The notes beneath the pieces were generated by a model. It ran no database searches. It had not been told where the DNA came from and saw only the letters and a list, made by a program, of their open reading frames with translations. A stretch of DNA of 64,000 bases, taken from NCBI RefSeq assembly GCF_950023065.1, contig NC_088677.1, positions 12,728,001 to 12,792,000 of the forward strand, read 5' to 3'. Shown in pieces: positions 1 to 11,575 of the stretch (its first letter is position 1; each line of letters opens with the position of its first letter). A program made the position numbers and the translations under genes. This DNA comes from Planococcus citri. Taxonomy: Eukaryota > Arthropoda > Insecta > Hemiptera > Pseudococcidae.

Positions 1-775
1 ACCCACTAAACTTACCGAAAATTGAGAAAAAACGTATGAAATGCTTTTATTAGGTTTTTAGAGCTGTTTTTTTTTCAATTTGGCCCCTTGAAATACCCCA
101 TTGCTGCCCCCTTAATTTTTTCTAAAGCATAATTACCTTAAAATTCTCATAATTATTGGGTAATTTTGAAAACTTGTGCTGCACAGAGCACATATGAATG
201 AACATAAGCTCGACTAAAACCTTCATCCTGAACTGCTCGAGTAAAATGCATTGCTTTCTCACATGCTGACAATGAGGAGACGAAGAAAACGGAAAATAAA
301 GGAAAAGACACCGTTCCAAATGAATTTGCACAGGTTTTGAAAAATTATAATTCGAAAAGGAAAAAGTTTCCGACCACGCTTTTTGATACTTAATTCTTTG
401 ATTTTTCCAACGTACACAAGTTCATTCCCAAACTATTCAAAAAGCTTCTCAAAAAAACGAAAAATTTAATTGGAGGTCTGGGTCGTAAAATGGAAAAAAA
501 GTGTAGAAATATCAAAAATCATTAGGTTAAAATCCGAGAAATGGCTCGAAATTGAAAATTGAATAGAAAATGTTTTCTAATTTTCCCAATTTTGGGCAAC
601 TTATCCAAAAAATTGCCTACTTCTTGCCAACATTTTTCAGTTCTGGGAGGGCCACGGTGTAAAACACACCCTCCACACTTCCACAGTCCTCCACTACATC
701 TCACGATCGTTATCTCGCGATAGACAGAAGATCCTGGATCGGTTTTGAAATCGAATTTCTTTTTAATGATGATGG
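1..775. other. AT-rich flank, no gene recognised
   Basis: No reading frame here looks like a protein I recognise. Around 650-690 there is a short stretch (GTGTAAAACACACCCTCCAC) that recurs near 4440-4460 and 14440-14460, so the right part already belongs to the repeat family that fills the next 54 kb. The leftmost 350 bases show nothing I can identify. Confidence 0.5.
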
Positions 776-2141
776 TGATTGACGAATACTTACTTGAAGT
801 CTTGAATATTGGGAACTGGTTCGGGTTCTTTGTCTGATTGTCTGCGCCAAAAATTATAAAATGTACATATTTGAGCTTCTGAAATTATAGCTGATGTAGG
901 TACCTACCTACATATTTTTGCTCTATTAGGCATGACCTCCGCTATGTTCAATGTTTTGCTGCCATCTTGGGATACCATACTTTTTGCTTGCTAAAAATCT
1001 ACAGCACCTACCAAAATTTTGGCGCGCACTGAAATCTGAGCTGAAGAACTCATTTTGCTAATTGAAAATGTCGATTAATAATAGCGTACCTACTTTTTAA
1101 ATTGGAGAAAAAAAATCATCTTACCCCAGTTGGAGTCGCATAGGTACTTTTTCATATGGGACTCATATTGCGTGTCTAATTGTCTGCACATTATTTTCTT
1201 CAGTTTTTCTCTCGTCCAGCATATTTTTCCTGATTTCATCATTTTTATCAGAAACGTTGTGGGAATAGTTGAAAATTTACCTATCAGCAAAGACTGAACA
1301 TTTGATGGATTGTCGTCAATTTTTTCCTCAGTATTGGATTGTATATTGGGTATAGTGATTTGAATCCGGTTTCGAGCAGTTTCAAGCATATCATTACTGA
1401 TAGTAACCACTTGCAGTTGTATAAATTGATTCATGAATATTAGAATAATCTCTCACAAGCTTAAGAAAATCCTGAGATGTTATGTAAAAATGCATTCAAT
1501 TTCCTGAATATTAGATCATCACAAGTTTCACATTTACTCGCAGTTCACCCCCCCCCCCCGCCCCTTAAAACCATTTCGGAAAATGATGGACATATTTTTG
1601 GGATTACCCTCCAAAACCGAAAAAGCAAAAAACCCAATTGGGTCAATCTTGAAACAGAATTATATGGTTTCATTAGATGTAATGAATGAGTGAAAGCATA
1701 TTTCCAATGAACCTCGCCCCTCTTTGGGGGTGCATACTTTGACAAACGTTGCATGGGATAAATCAGTAATACGGGGAGCCATGCACCATTTTTAGATGAG
1801 CACATTGATGGTTAAACTTTCATAAAATGAGATCAGGAAAACAGTGTGCTGGGGAACAGAGCGTTTTCCAAATTAAATTTATTTTTAATCATAATGATGA
1901 TTGATGAATACTTACTTAAGTACTTACCTACTCGTACATGAAATCTTCAATATTGGATATTTCATTAATGGCATTACTTGACCTCGGCATCTCCTCAAAC
2001 GCGAGCTTGGTTACTTTGTATTTTGTCCGGTAGCAGGCGGCGAGCTCAAGCAATGACTGGCGAACCAGTTGTTTCGATGACTGACGGTTTTTAGCGTACT
2101 TTTTAAACTGCTGGAGAAAAATAAAATCATCTTACCGCAGT
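776..2141 (-). repeat. Array segment with two unit starts
   Basis: CTTAC anchors sit at 789-793 and 1911-1915 and an ATCATCTTACC site at about 1115-1125. On the minus strand the frame 1434-1090 reads into this site as Y-L-C-D-S-N-W-G before GTAAGATGA, one of the longer open versions of this block. The block 1450-2100 recurs at about 30.75-31.25 kb and 51.7-52.3 kb. No coding function is claimed. Confidence 0.6.
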
Positions 2142-2578
2142 GTTAAGTATGGAAAAATTATAAATTTCGGGGACCGTTATATCATTCGATTCGATAATGG
2201 TACAATCGTATGATCGTGATACGAAGTGGACAAATACTTGACAGGAAAATTCGTAGGTGTGTGAAGGTGGGGGTAATTAGTCGCGAAACAAACGAACAAC
2301 AATTAACAACTGTCCTCCTCGGTAATTAAATAATTTGATCCGAAGATAATGTATTGTAGAATGTGTCGTGTGTCGTATATAATCCGGCGTTGATAAGAAT
2401 ATAATCGTAGCTATATTTAGGTATGTGTCGTGAGTCGTGTATATTTCCATGTTGATAAATCTTAATCTATGGTGTTTGTGGAATCGTACTGGAATTAAAT
2501 AAAAAGAATTTGGGCTCTTTATCGATTGTTTATTGTGCGTTAAATCATCTCTAATTGGACCAGCGGGGCACAGCTACA
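2142..2578 (+). mobile_element. Solo LTR-like element (437 bp), 4-bp target duplication
   Basis: The insertion begins TGTTAAGTATGG and ends CACAGCTACA, so it has the TG...CA termini of a retroviral-type LTR. It is flanked by GCAG at 2138-2141 and 2579-2582. Joining the flanks restores the array phrase CTTACCGCAGTTAGAGTT, seen uninterrupted near 27352, so the boundaries are firm. An AATAAA at 2498-2503 suggests plus-strand orientation. No internal retroelement sequence follows, hence a solo LTR, probably of a Ty3/gypsy-type element from the 4-bp duplication. Clade is an inference. Confidence 0.72.
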
Positions 2579-2582
2579 GCAG

Positions 2583-4844
2583 TTAGAGTTTGCGCACTTG
2601 CACAGGTGTACTCAAACATATTGAACATAAAACTATTAAATTTGTAGTCTATCGTCACGTTAGAAGGATTGAGATGGATTTTGCCACGTCCAATTTGATT
2701 TTCAAACATGTGCCAAAAATTGTAAAATGCATTTGAGCTCCTGAAATTATATAGCTGATAAAGGTACCTTCCTACATATTTTTGCTCTATTCGGTATCGC
2801 CCCGCGAAGTTCAAAGTTTTGCTGCCATCTTGGGATATCATACTTCTTGCTTGCTAAATGCACAGCATCAAAATTTTGGCGTGCACTGAATTCTGAGCTC
2901 AAAAACTCATTTTGCTAGTAATGTCGATTAAGAATAGCGTGCTTTTTAAATTGGAGAAAAAAAATCATCTTACCCAATTTTTTCCTCAACTTTGGATTGT
3001 ATGTAGTTGTTTTGCGTAAAAATTAGAATCCGGTTTCGAGAAGTTTCCTGGTTGGCTCAAGCGTAGGTATCATTACTGATATAGTAACCACTTGCAGATC
3101 TGTTCAAAACTGGAAGAAGAATCAATTTTTTACCTTCTGCAATGCTGTGTTTGGCACACGTCGTGATCTTTCAGTAGACAGTAGTTAATGAAACTTCATT
3201 AACTTCATTTGTTGAAATTTTATGGAAATTTGAATTTTCAAAAATTTGTTTGAAGCCACAAAACTGCAGCTTAAAACCGTTATTTTCCGTTTCCAGTCGA
3301 TTTTAATAGCGGACGTAACAAATTTCAGATCTCGAGGTTGATTTGATAAAATTTTGATTTTGTCCCATTTTTGGTTGAATTTGACTTCCAAAAATGCGCC
3401 AAAAAGTACTTCTTAAATTGGAGGAAAAAAATCATCTTACCTCAGTGTTGCTTTTTTTTAATAGGACATAAAATGTTGGATGAAACTAAATTATGTAGGT
3501 AGATATACTTAACGAGACAATTTAGCGCTGTAAACGTTCAACATTCATATTACAGACGTTGAATTATTATACACGTTCAATTTGTAAACGTGTAATTTCA
3601 AACGTTCAATTTTCACCAACCCGGTTAGTTTGATGAAATTTTGATTTTGTCCCATTTTTAGTTCAAGTTTGACTTTCAAAAATGCGCTAAAAAATAGTGA
3701 AATGCACTTGAGCAGATGATCACATGTAATTGGTGATGTACATGTTTTTGCTCTATTCGGAATGGCTCCGCCAAGTTCAAAATTTTGCTGCAACTTGGGA
3801 TACTGTCCATACTTCTCTTGCTTGATGAAAAATACCGTATGTATCAAAAAATTGCGTAATGTCATTATTTTGGCGCGTACTGAAATCTGAGCTCAAGGAC
3901 TCATTTTGCTATTTGGAAACGTCAATTGAGAATAGCGTACTTTTTAAATTGGAGAAATAGAAAATCATCTTACCACAGTTCGAATCGCACAGGTGTACTT
4001 TACATTGGACATTTTCATCTATATAGTCTAGTTAGATGGATTGAGAAGGATTTTTCCATGTTCACTTTCATAATTAGGTAGGTGTACTGAAATATCAAAT
4101 TTTCAAATTTTATCCTCTAAATTTCGAACAATGAGTCGAGCTTTTGTCAACCTTCCTTGTTTTCACATTTCTTTTGTATTATTTTTAAGCATATCATTAA
4201 CGATAGTAATCACTTGCAGACGAATTTTGAATTGAAATTTCCTATGTGAAATTAATGATGCAAAATGTGCGAAGTTTTATTCATTTTATTTTGGTTTTTT
4301 CATCGATACCGAGTCTTTCACCGTTCAAAAGCTCTCAAAGTTTGAAGTAACCAAAAGTGATCTATTGATGCTTTATGACATTATCACAAGAATGTAGACA
4401 AGGGACAAACTTCTCACGGATCGGCCTCTTTTTATGACTTCGGTGTGTAAAACACACCCTCCACAGTCCTCCCTCCCTTCGGCAAGACTATGATTTTGGG
4501 ACTGAGCCATTTTTCTCAAAACAGGATGGCCAGGAGGTGGAGCGAAAAAACGTCTTTGAAAATCATAGCTTTCTTTCTGGGGGCGGGGGGGGGGTCCGAA
4601 ACTGAAACGTTTTCTAAATAACCTTCAACTCAAAGTAATGAAGGTTTTACATAGGTAAATGGAGGGTGAAGCTAAAATTCTCCCAACTTACTTGCTAGAT
4701 TTTCCCAACTGTTTACTCCAGACCTACCCCCCCCCCCAGATTTTTCCTTCCAATTGGATAGATGTGGTTTGAGGTTCAAACCATCTTGCGTAAAAATTAG
4801 AATCCGGTTTCGAGCAGTTTCGTGTTTGACTCGAGCGTAGGTAT
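2583..4844 (-). repeat. Array segment, three donor-like sites
   Basis: Contains ATCATCTTACC sites ending near 2975, 3441 and 3974. The right part (about 3527-4789) is collinear with 13489-14790, including the GTGTAAAACACACCCTCC phrase and the G-rich run near 4580. Minus-strand frames at 3865-3545 and 3391-3185 are versions of recurring blocks and show no protein family I know. Confidence 0.6.
3527..4789 (-). repeat. Internal duplication, copy 1 (partner 13489-14790)
   Basis: Collinear with 13489-14790 from the ACGTTCAATTTGTAAAC phrase through CGATACCGAGTCTTTCACCG, the TATGACTTCGGTGTGTAAAAC phrase and a G-run near 4580 (14576 in the partner). These are features of this pair beyond the common unit, so it is a separate copying event. 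Copy 1 was later hit by the 4845-6131 element just beyond its right end. Confidence 0.7.
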
Positions 4845-6131
4845 TAGGGTGGTCCTTATTTACATGGTCGAAAATTTTTTTTGCAATTTTTTTGATTCCT
4901 CCCCCCAAAGTTGTTCCCTTATATGAGAAAATAAATCCCTGAAAATTTTAGTCGGATCGGATAATATTAACCCGTGCCGCAGAGCATCTGAAATTTCAGA
5001 ACTGACAGACCGCGTAGCCGTTGTATTTTCCACGAGAGCTGCGCGGCGTTGTTCGTGTTTTCCCCGACACGCATATTCCATAGTCCTGTATTCGGCTGGA
5101 TGCAGTAAAAAAATTGTTTTTCCACAAAAAGGTCTTCTTTGCCACCTAAATAAAGATTCTGGAGTATAATCAGCATCGGAAAATATTTTAAGGTGATTGA
5201 GGAACAATTTCTAAAAAATGCTCAAAATTGACATGAAAAAATTCCAACAATTTTTGATTTTGATAATGTAATACCAAAAAAAGGATACCAAACGATGTCA
5301 AAATAAATCCCAAACCAGTGTTACCAATTTTGGATTGCTCACCTCTTACAGCTATTACTTACATAGCTGCATAGTCCCAATAATAAGATTTTGTTCATTA
5401 TAAAAAATGTAATTAAAGGGACATAGCCTTTTGGAATGATTTCGACAAGTATCACCCCTGTGAGCTATCAAGGAGCAATCCTAAAAACTACGGTTCATTA
5501 TCTTTTTTAAAAACAATTAAAGTTTAATAATAATACCTAAGTTTATAATTTTTAAATTAAATTTTAACAAAGAAATATTGTTTAAAAAATCAATTTATTT
5601 TAATATACCTGGGAAAGTATTTCAATTTTTATATTAATTTTTTTTTAAATAAAAGAAATTATTGGTATCACTGGTTTGGGGTTTATTTTGACATAGTTTG
5701 ATATCCTTTTTCGGTGTTACATTTTCAAAATCAAAAATTGTTGGAATTTTCCCATGTTGATTTTCAGCATTTTTTAGAAATTATTCCTCAATCACCTCAA
5801 AATATTTTCCGATGCCGATTATACTCCAGAATCTTTATTTAGGTGGCAAAGAAGACCTTTTTGTGGAAAAACAATTTTTTTACTGCATCCAGCCGAATAC
5901 AGGACTATGGAATATGCGTGTCGGGGAAAACACGAACAACGCCGCGCAGCTCTCGTGGAAAATACAACGGCTACGCGGTCTGTCAGTTCTGAAATTTCAG
6001 ATGCTCTGCGGCACGGGTTAATATTATCCGATCCGACTAAAATTTTCAGGGATTTATTTTCTCATATAAGGGAACAACTTTGGGGGGAGGAATCAAAAAA
6101 ATTCGAAAATGTGAAAATAAGGACCACCCTA
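4845..6131. mobile_element. Foldback-type DNA element, ~480-bp inverted arms, 8-bp TSD
   Basis: The element starts TAGGGTGGTCC and ends GGACCACCCTA. Its arms (about 4845-5330 and 5660-6131) are near-perfect reverse complements around a ~330-bp AT-rich centre. The flanks are GTAGGTAT at 4837-4844 and 6132-6139, and the joined flanks give the array phrase GCGTAGGTATCATTACTG. An 8-bp duplication is typical of hAT-type transposases, so a non-autonomous hAT-like element is the likeliest call. The open frames inside the arms mirror each other and code for nothing recognisable. Confidence 0.85.
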
Positions 6132-9100
6132 GTAGGTATCATTACTGATAGTAACCACTTGCAGATCTGTTCAAAACTGGAAGAAGAATCAATTTTTCAC
6201 CTTCTGCATCTGCAATACTGTGTTTGGCACCCGTCGTGATCTTTCGGTAGACAGTATTTAATACTTATTGGATCAGTTTTGAAATGAAACTTCATTAACT
6301 TCATTTGTTGAAATTTTGTGGAAATTTGAATTTTAGAAAATTTGTTCAAGGTTGCAAAACTGCTTAAAACCGATATTTTCCGTTTCCAGTCGATTTTAAT
6401 AGAGAATGTATTAGAAACCTCAATTCACTCTATACCGACCTCAATTTTATTATGCTGAGTTGATTGGGAGAGGTTTCATTAAACGTTACTAATGTTTGTT
6501 AGTGAATTACTGTACCTACTAATAATATACACTTATCCAAAATACCAATAAGCATATTTTTTGAGTGTCCAAAATTTTCAAAATATAAGTATCTGGAGGC
6601 TCCAGAACGGCTTGAAACTACCTCCGAGTGGCCCAGCGTTTGGAAATTCCAGTATGAAGTAAATTTCAGTTATCCAACATAGGTACATTTCGTGAAATTT
6701 GTTGCAAATTTAAATTTTCAAAAATTTGTTTGAGGCCACAAAACTGCTTAAAACCGTTATTTTCCGTTTCCAGTCGATTTTAATAGAGGACGTAACAAAT
6801 TTCAGATCTCGAGGTTGATTTGATGAAATTTTGATTTTATTCCATTTTTGGTTCAAATTTGATTTTCAAAAATGCGTCAAAAAGTACTTTTTAAATTGGA
6901 GAAAAAAATCATCTTACCTTAAGTTTTTTTTTTTATATCACTTACAAGATTCAGACATACATTATGTAAATATAACGAGACAATTGAACGCTGTAAACGA
7001 TCAACTTTCATAATATAGACGTTGAATTATCGTACACGTTCAATTTGTAAACGTGCAATTTCACACGTTCAATTTTCACCAACCCGGTTAATTTGATGAA
7101 ATTTTGATTTTGTCCCATTTTTGGTTCAAATTTGATGTTCAAACATGCGCCAAAAATAGTAAAGTGCACGACTGCACGTCCACTTGAGAACATGAAATTG
7201 ACGATGTACCTACTTATTGTTGCTCTATTCTGAATGGCAACGCCCAGTTCATAATTTTGTTGCGACTCTTGTTTGCTAAAATGTACAGTACCAATAAATT
7301 GCGGATGATGGTTTTTGATTCGGTACAACTACGAAAGATTTTCATCATTTTTCCACACACTTCGATGACATGACGAGTGATATTTTTTGAAATTTGATCC
7401 ACGATTTTAATTTTTTTGAGATTGATAAAAGTGATACCGAACCAATAAAATCTCTAGTATTGGAAGAGCACTTTTCAATTTATAGTGAATTTTTGGGAAT
7501 CAAGGGCCAACAATGAAACAGGAATCAAAATTTATGGAATTAACCTATAGAAATTTGAAATTTGATTTGAACCCTATTTTTAACCTCCCGAATCGATTGG
7601 AAACGGCTTCGAACCACTTTGAGTATGCCTAGCTCTTAATCCTGCATCCGATTTTTATTTTGGTACGAGTAAGTATTTATTTTGAATGTTGAAATTTACA
7701 TAGAAGTTTATTCAATGGAATTATTAGTAACCTCAATTCACTCTACATCTCAATTTCATTGTGCTGAGTCGATGGGGGGGAGAGGGGGTTCAATCTGTTC
7801 TGAAGCTTTAGGCGGTATTTTACAACACTTTTTCAAAACACTAATAAACAGCTGTCTCTTCCCACAGACTGCAGAACAGCTGGAAACTACCTCCTCGAGT
7901 GGTCCAGCATTTTAAAATTCGAGTATGAAGTAAAATTCTAGCTACCCAACTTCATTTGGTGGAATTTTGTGGGAATTTCAATTTTCCAAAATTTTTGTTC
8001 AAGGCTGTAGAACTGCTCAAAACCGTTCTTTTCTGTTTCCAATCGATTTTAACAGAAGGACAAAAATAGAGAACGTACCGAATTTCAGCTCTCGAGGTTA
8101 ATTTGACAAAATTTTGATTTTGTCCTATTTTTGGTTGAAATTTGATTTTTAAAAATGTGCCAAAAAGTACTTTTTAAAATTGGAGAAGAAAAAAATCATC
8201 TCACCACAATTGTTTCTTTAATCACACGTTCAATTTGTGTACGTGGAATTGGCGCGTACCGAAATCAGAGCTCAAGAACTCATTTTGCATTTGGAAACGT
8301 CGATTAAGAATAGCGTACTTTTTGAATTAGAGAAACAAAAAATCATCTTACCCCAATTGGAGTCACACATCGCGCTGGTACTTGACGGAAACTTCAGACT
8401 TTGCTGCCTATAGTCACGTAAGCTGGATAGAGATGGATTTTACCACGTTCACTTTCATAATTCAGTAGGTACTGGAATATCAACTTGAATAGAAATTCCA
8501 TGATAACCTATGAGCCAGACGATTGCGATCTTCATTTCGACACGCGTTATTAAGTGTTGAAATCAAATTTCTTTTTAACGATGATGATGATTGTTGAATA
8601 CTTACTTCAAGTCTTGAATACTTTTTTGGTTCTTTTATACCTGGCACTACAATGTTCAATTGTTCATGATATGCGAATCACCACATGTGCGCCGCCACTC
8701 CTCGCCACATTTTTTGGCAATGGCTCATGAACTATCGGATAGACGTACAAGACCTCAGAGTCTCCTCAAAGGCGAGTTTGGACACTTTGTATTTTGTCCG
8801 GTGGCAGATGGAGAGCGGTCGCAGTGACTAGCGAACCAGTTGTTGCGATGACCGACGGTTTTTGATCCGGAATCACTGCGAAAATTTGTCACGATTTTTC
8901 CGCCTACTCAGGTGACATGACGAGTGATTTTTGAAATTCAATTCACGATTTCAATTTTTCTGAAATTGATGGAAGTGCACTTTTCAATTTATAGTGAATT
9001 TTTGGGAATCAAGATCCAAAAATGCAACTGAAATCCAAATTTGTGAAATTGACCTTAGAAAGCATAAATTTGATCTGAACCTTTATTTTTAACATCCCGA

Positions 9101-9751
9101 ATCGATTTAAACCCGATTCCAACCACTTTGAGTAGGTAGCTGAGAAGGTTAATTGCAGCAAATTTTCATCTATTTATTTTGAATGTTGAAATTTCCATAA
9201 ATGTTTACCGAATGAAGTTATTAGAAACCTCAATTCACTCTATACCTACCTCAATTTTATTTTGCTGAGTCGATTGGGAGAGGTTTTATACCGTTCTGGA
9301 ACCTCCAGCTGTATTTTGGAAGCATGAGATTTTCACGAAGTGTCATGAAAGATGTCCAAGTAAACTTCAGCACGTGTAAACGCTACTAATGCATGATAGG
9401 GAATTATTACTGTACCTACCTACCTACTAATTATGTACACCTAATAAGCATATTTTTTGAGTGTCCGAAATTTTCAAAATGTATCTGGAGGCTCCAGAAC
9501 GGCTTGAAACTATCTCCGAGTGGCCCAGCGTTTGGAAATTCCAGTATATGAAGTAAATTTCTGCTATCCAACTTCATTTGTTGAAATTTTGTGGAAATTT
9601 AAATTTTTAAAAATTTGTTCGTGGTCACAAAACTGCTTAAAATCGTTATTTTCCGTTTCCAGTCAATTTCAATAGAGAACGTGACGAATTTCAGCTCTCG
9701 AGGTTAACTCGATAAAATTTTGATTTTGTCCCATTTTTGGTTCAAATTTGA
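6132..9751 (-). repeat. Array segment, one unit start
   Basis: One CTTAC anchor at 8601-8605, with a gag-like block just to its right (about 8680-8850) that is frameshifted. ATCATCTTACC sites fall near 6918 and 8352, with an ATCATCTCACC variant near 8200. Minus-strand frame 7328-7008 is one of the longest open copies of the block ending at the recurrent CACGTTCAATTTGTAAACGT phrase. Confidence 0.55.
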
Positions 9752-9923
9752 TGAAATGTAGTCTTTACATTTACATTTAATTAAATCAATCAATATGCAT
9801 AAACGTGCATTTTATTATTTAAAACACAATAACAACATAAACGTAAACTTAGGAATGAGTAGAATACGAATCGAACGAATCGAATAGACACTAGCGCGAT
9901 CTATATGATCGAGCGATATATCA
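9752..9923. mobile_element. Short TG...CA insertion (172 bp), 5-bp target duplication
   Basis: The insertion begins TGAAATGTAGTC and ends GCGATATATCA, flanked by TTTGA at 9747-9751 and 9924-9928. Removing it restores GGTTCAAATTTGATTTTTAA, the array consensus. TG...CA ends with a 5-bp duplication point to a very short solo LTR (TRIM-like), but at 172 bp another short insertion type is possible. Confidence 0.6.
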
Positions 9924-11189
9924 TTTGATTTTTAAAAATGCGCCCAAAAGTAAGTATCTTTTTAAATTGGAGAAAAAAAAATCATCTTACCTGAATGTGT
10001 TTTTTTTTCAATTTAATATATGGCATAACGTCGTTGAGTTGAAACTGGATGATTATAACGAGACAATTGAACGCTGTAAACGTTCAACTTTCTTATAGAC
10101 GTTAAATTATCATACCTGCATGTTCAATTTTGTAAACGTGTATGTAATTTCAAACGTTCAATTTTCACTAATCCGGCTAATTTGATGAGATTTTGATTTT
10201 GTCCCATTTTTGGTTTAAATTATTTTGATTTTCAAACATGTGCCAAAAATAGTCAAGTGCACTTGAGCACATGAAATTGTTGATGTACATATTTTTGTTC
10301 TATTCGAAAATGGCTGCGCCAAGTTCTAAATTTTGTTGCCACTTGGGTTACTTTCCATTTGTCTTTTGCTTGCTAATGTACCTATCAGTAGGTACAAATC
10401 TAAAAATTGCGCGATGTTCTTATTTTGGCGCCTACTGAAATCTGAGCTTAAGAACTCATTATGCATTTGGACACGTCGATTAAGAACAGCGTACTTTTTG
10501 AATTAAAGAAACAAAAAATCATCTTACTCCAGTTAGAGTTGCGCAGGTACCTACTAAAACATGTCTCCATTAGTCACGTTAGGTAAATTGAGATGGATTT
10601 TAACACGTTCAATTTCATAATTAAGTATTGGAATATCAAATTTTCAAACTTTACCCTCAAAATTTCGAACACGAAGACCAGCTTATTATATCAATCATTA
10701 GGAAAATTGTATTCGCTGGACAGGGTCGTTGTCTTCACATTTCATTTGGGGTTTTCAAGAGTATCATTACCGATATAGTAATCACTTGCAGTCGTATAAT
10801 TGACTCATGAATATTTCGTGGTGGTTTCTGATAAATATGTCGATAAAACACAATGGCATAACATAGATTTGTTTGAAGAAAAAGTACGTTGCATCACGAA
10901 AGGATAGCGTTGAAAATTAGGGAGAAAAATTGACACCTTTTCCTTTTGCTACCCGAATTGAAAGATCGTGAAAATCATAAAAATTGGTCTGGAGAACTGA
11001 GAATAGCCCTATAAAACAGTAATTTCTCCCACATCTTTCCTGTCGATCTCCGAAGCTGAAACGTTTTCCTGAAAGTTGACACGTGAATTCAATCAAAATC
11101 TTTCAACTTTTTTTTCACAATCCATCCATTCCACTAGCATGCTTAGTAGGTAAGGTGATGATGATGATGATGATGATTGATGAATACTT
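9924..11189 (-). repeat. Array segment before the gag-bearing unit
   Basis: Holds sites ATCATCTTACC near 9991 and ATCATCTTACT near 10527, the TAACCACTTGCAG-type phrase near 10780, and a GAT microsatellite at about 11155-11180 next to the CTTAC anchor at 11187-11191. No gene is supported. Confidence 0.55.
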
Positions 11190-11575
11190 ACTTGAAGTCT
11201 TGAGTATTTGGCACATAATATGACCATAACCTTTACATCGAAAACAACGAGGAGGGTTTGGGTCATTCGGACCCTTCCAATTCTGGTTCGTATTGGTACC
11301 AGAGCTCGAACCAGCCGAGCCTCCGGCTGCATTAGCAGACTGCTGAGTACTACGCTCGCCTTGACCATTTCCCTGAAATCCCTGATTAGACCTAGGCCCG
11401 TTATTCGAACCACTACGACCGTTAAAACCGCTAAAATTTCTCCTCGCCACGTTTTTTTGGACGCTCATGAACTTTTGGATGGACGCGCAGGGCCTCAATT
11501 TGATCTCCTCATAGGCGAGTTTGGCTACTTTTTGTACGTATTTGCTCGGTGACAGGCGGCGCGGTGAGCTCTGTC
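11190..11575 (-). pseudogene. gag: Ty3/gypsy-like gag fragment with zinc knuckle
   Basis: Read on the minus strand, this open stretch has a basic helix-forming start (KYVQKVAKLAYEE), then a Gly/Asn/Ser/Arg-rich linker (NGRSGSNNGPRSNQGFQGNG), then PPRCFRCKGYGHI. The last part matches a gag zinc knuckle (CX2CX4HX4C), which binds the RNA genome during particle assembly. The fourth ligand is not at the expected place: the knuckle runs straight into the common array phrase (ATACTCAAGACTTCAAGTAAGT), so it is cut at that junction. A stop lies just upstream of the open stretch near 11576. Weaker, frameshifted versions of the first half lie in other units, for example 44480-44590 (KLAFNETMRSCTSILKFMN). 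No capsid domain is visible. Retroelement origin is well supported; membership of gypsy rather than another LTR clade is inferred from the pol pieces elsewhere. Confidence 0.72.

Noticed and set aside
3545..3865. Recurring minus-strand frame with NFELGGAIPNRAKICTS, seen also near 7.2, 13.7, 17.0, 22.3, 32.3, 44.2 and 54.7 kb, as a conserved host protein
   Set aside because: In the copies compared, differences fall at all codon positions and change residues (K/Q, L/S, G/S, P/F), and one copy has a frame-breaking indel. The conservation is that of the repeat DNA.
3960..4090. Exon between a TTTGATATTTCAG acceptor-like and a GTAAGATGAT donor-like sequence (ERGKIHLNPSNVTI)
   Set aside because: In seven copies read by hand each frame meets a stop before the donor, at varying places. 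A very small exon of ~22 bases (YLCDSNWG) cannot be excluded, so only the general signal is reported as a finding.
4860..6239. Paired frames in the 4845-6131 element (115 and 110 codons) as a transposase
   Set aside because: The two are the same inverted-arm sequence read from opposite sides and show no transposase motif.
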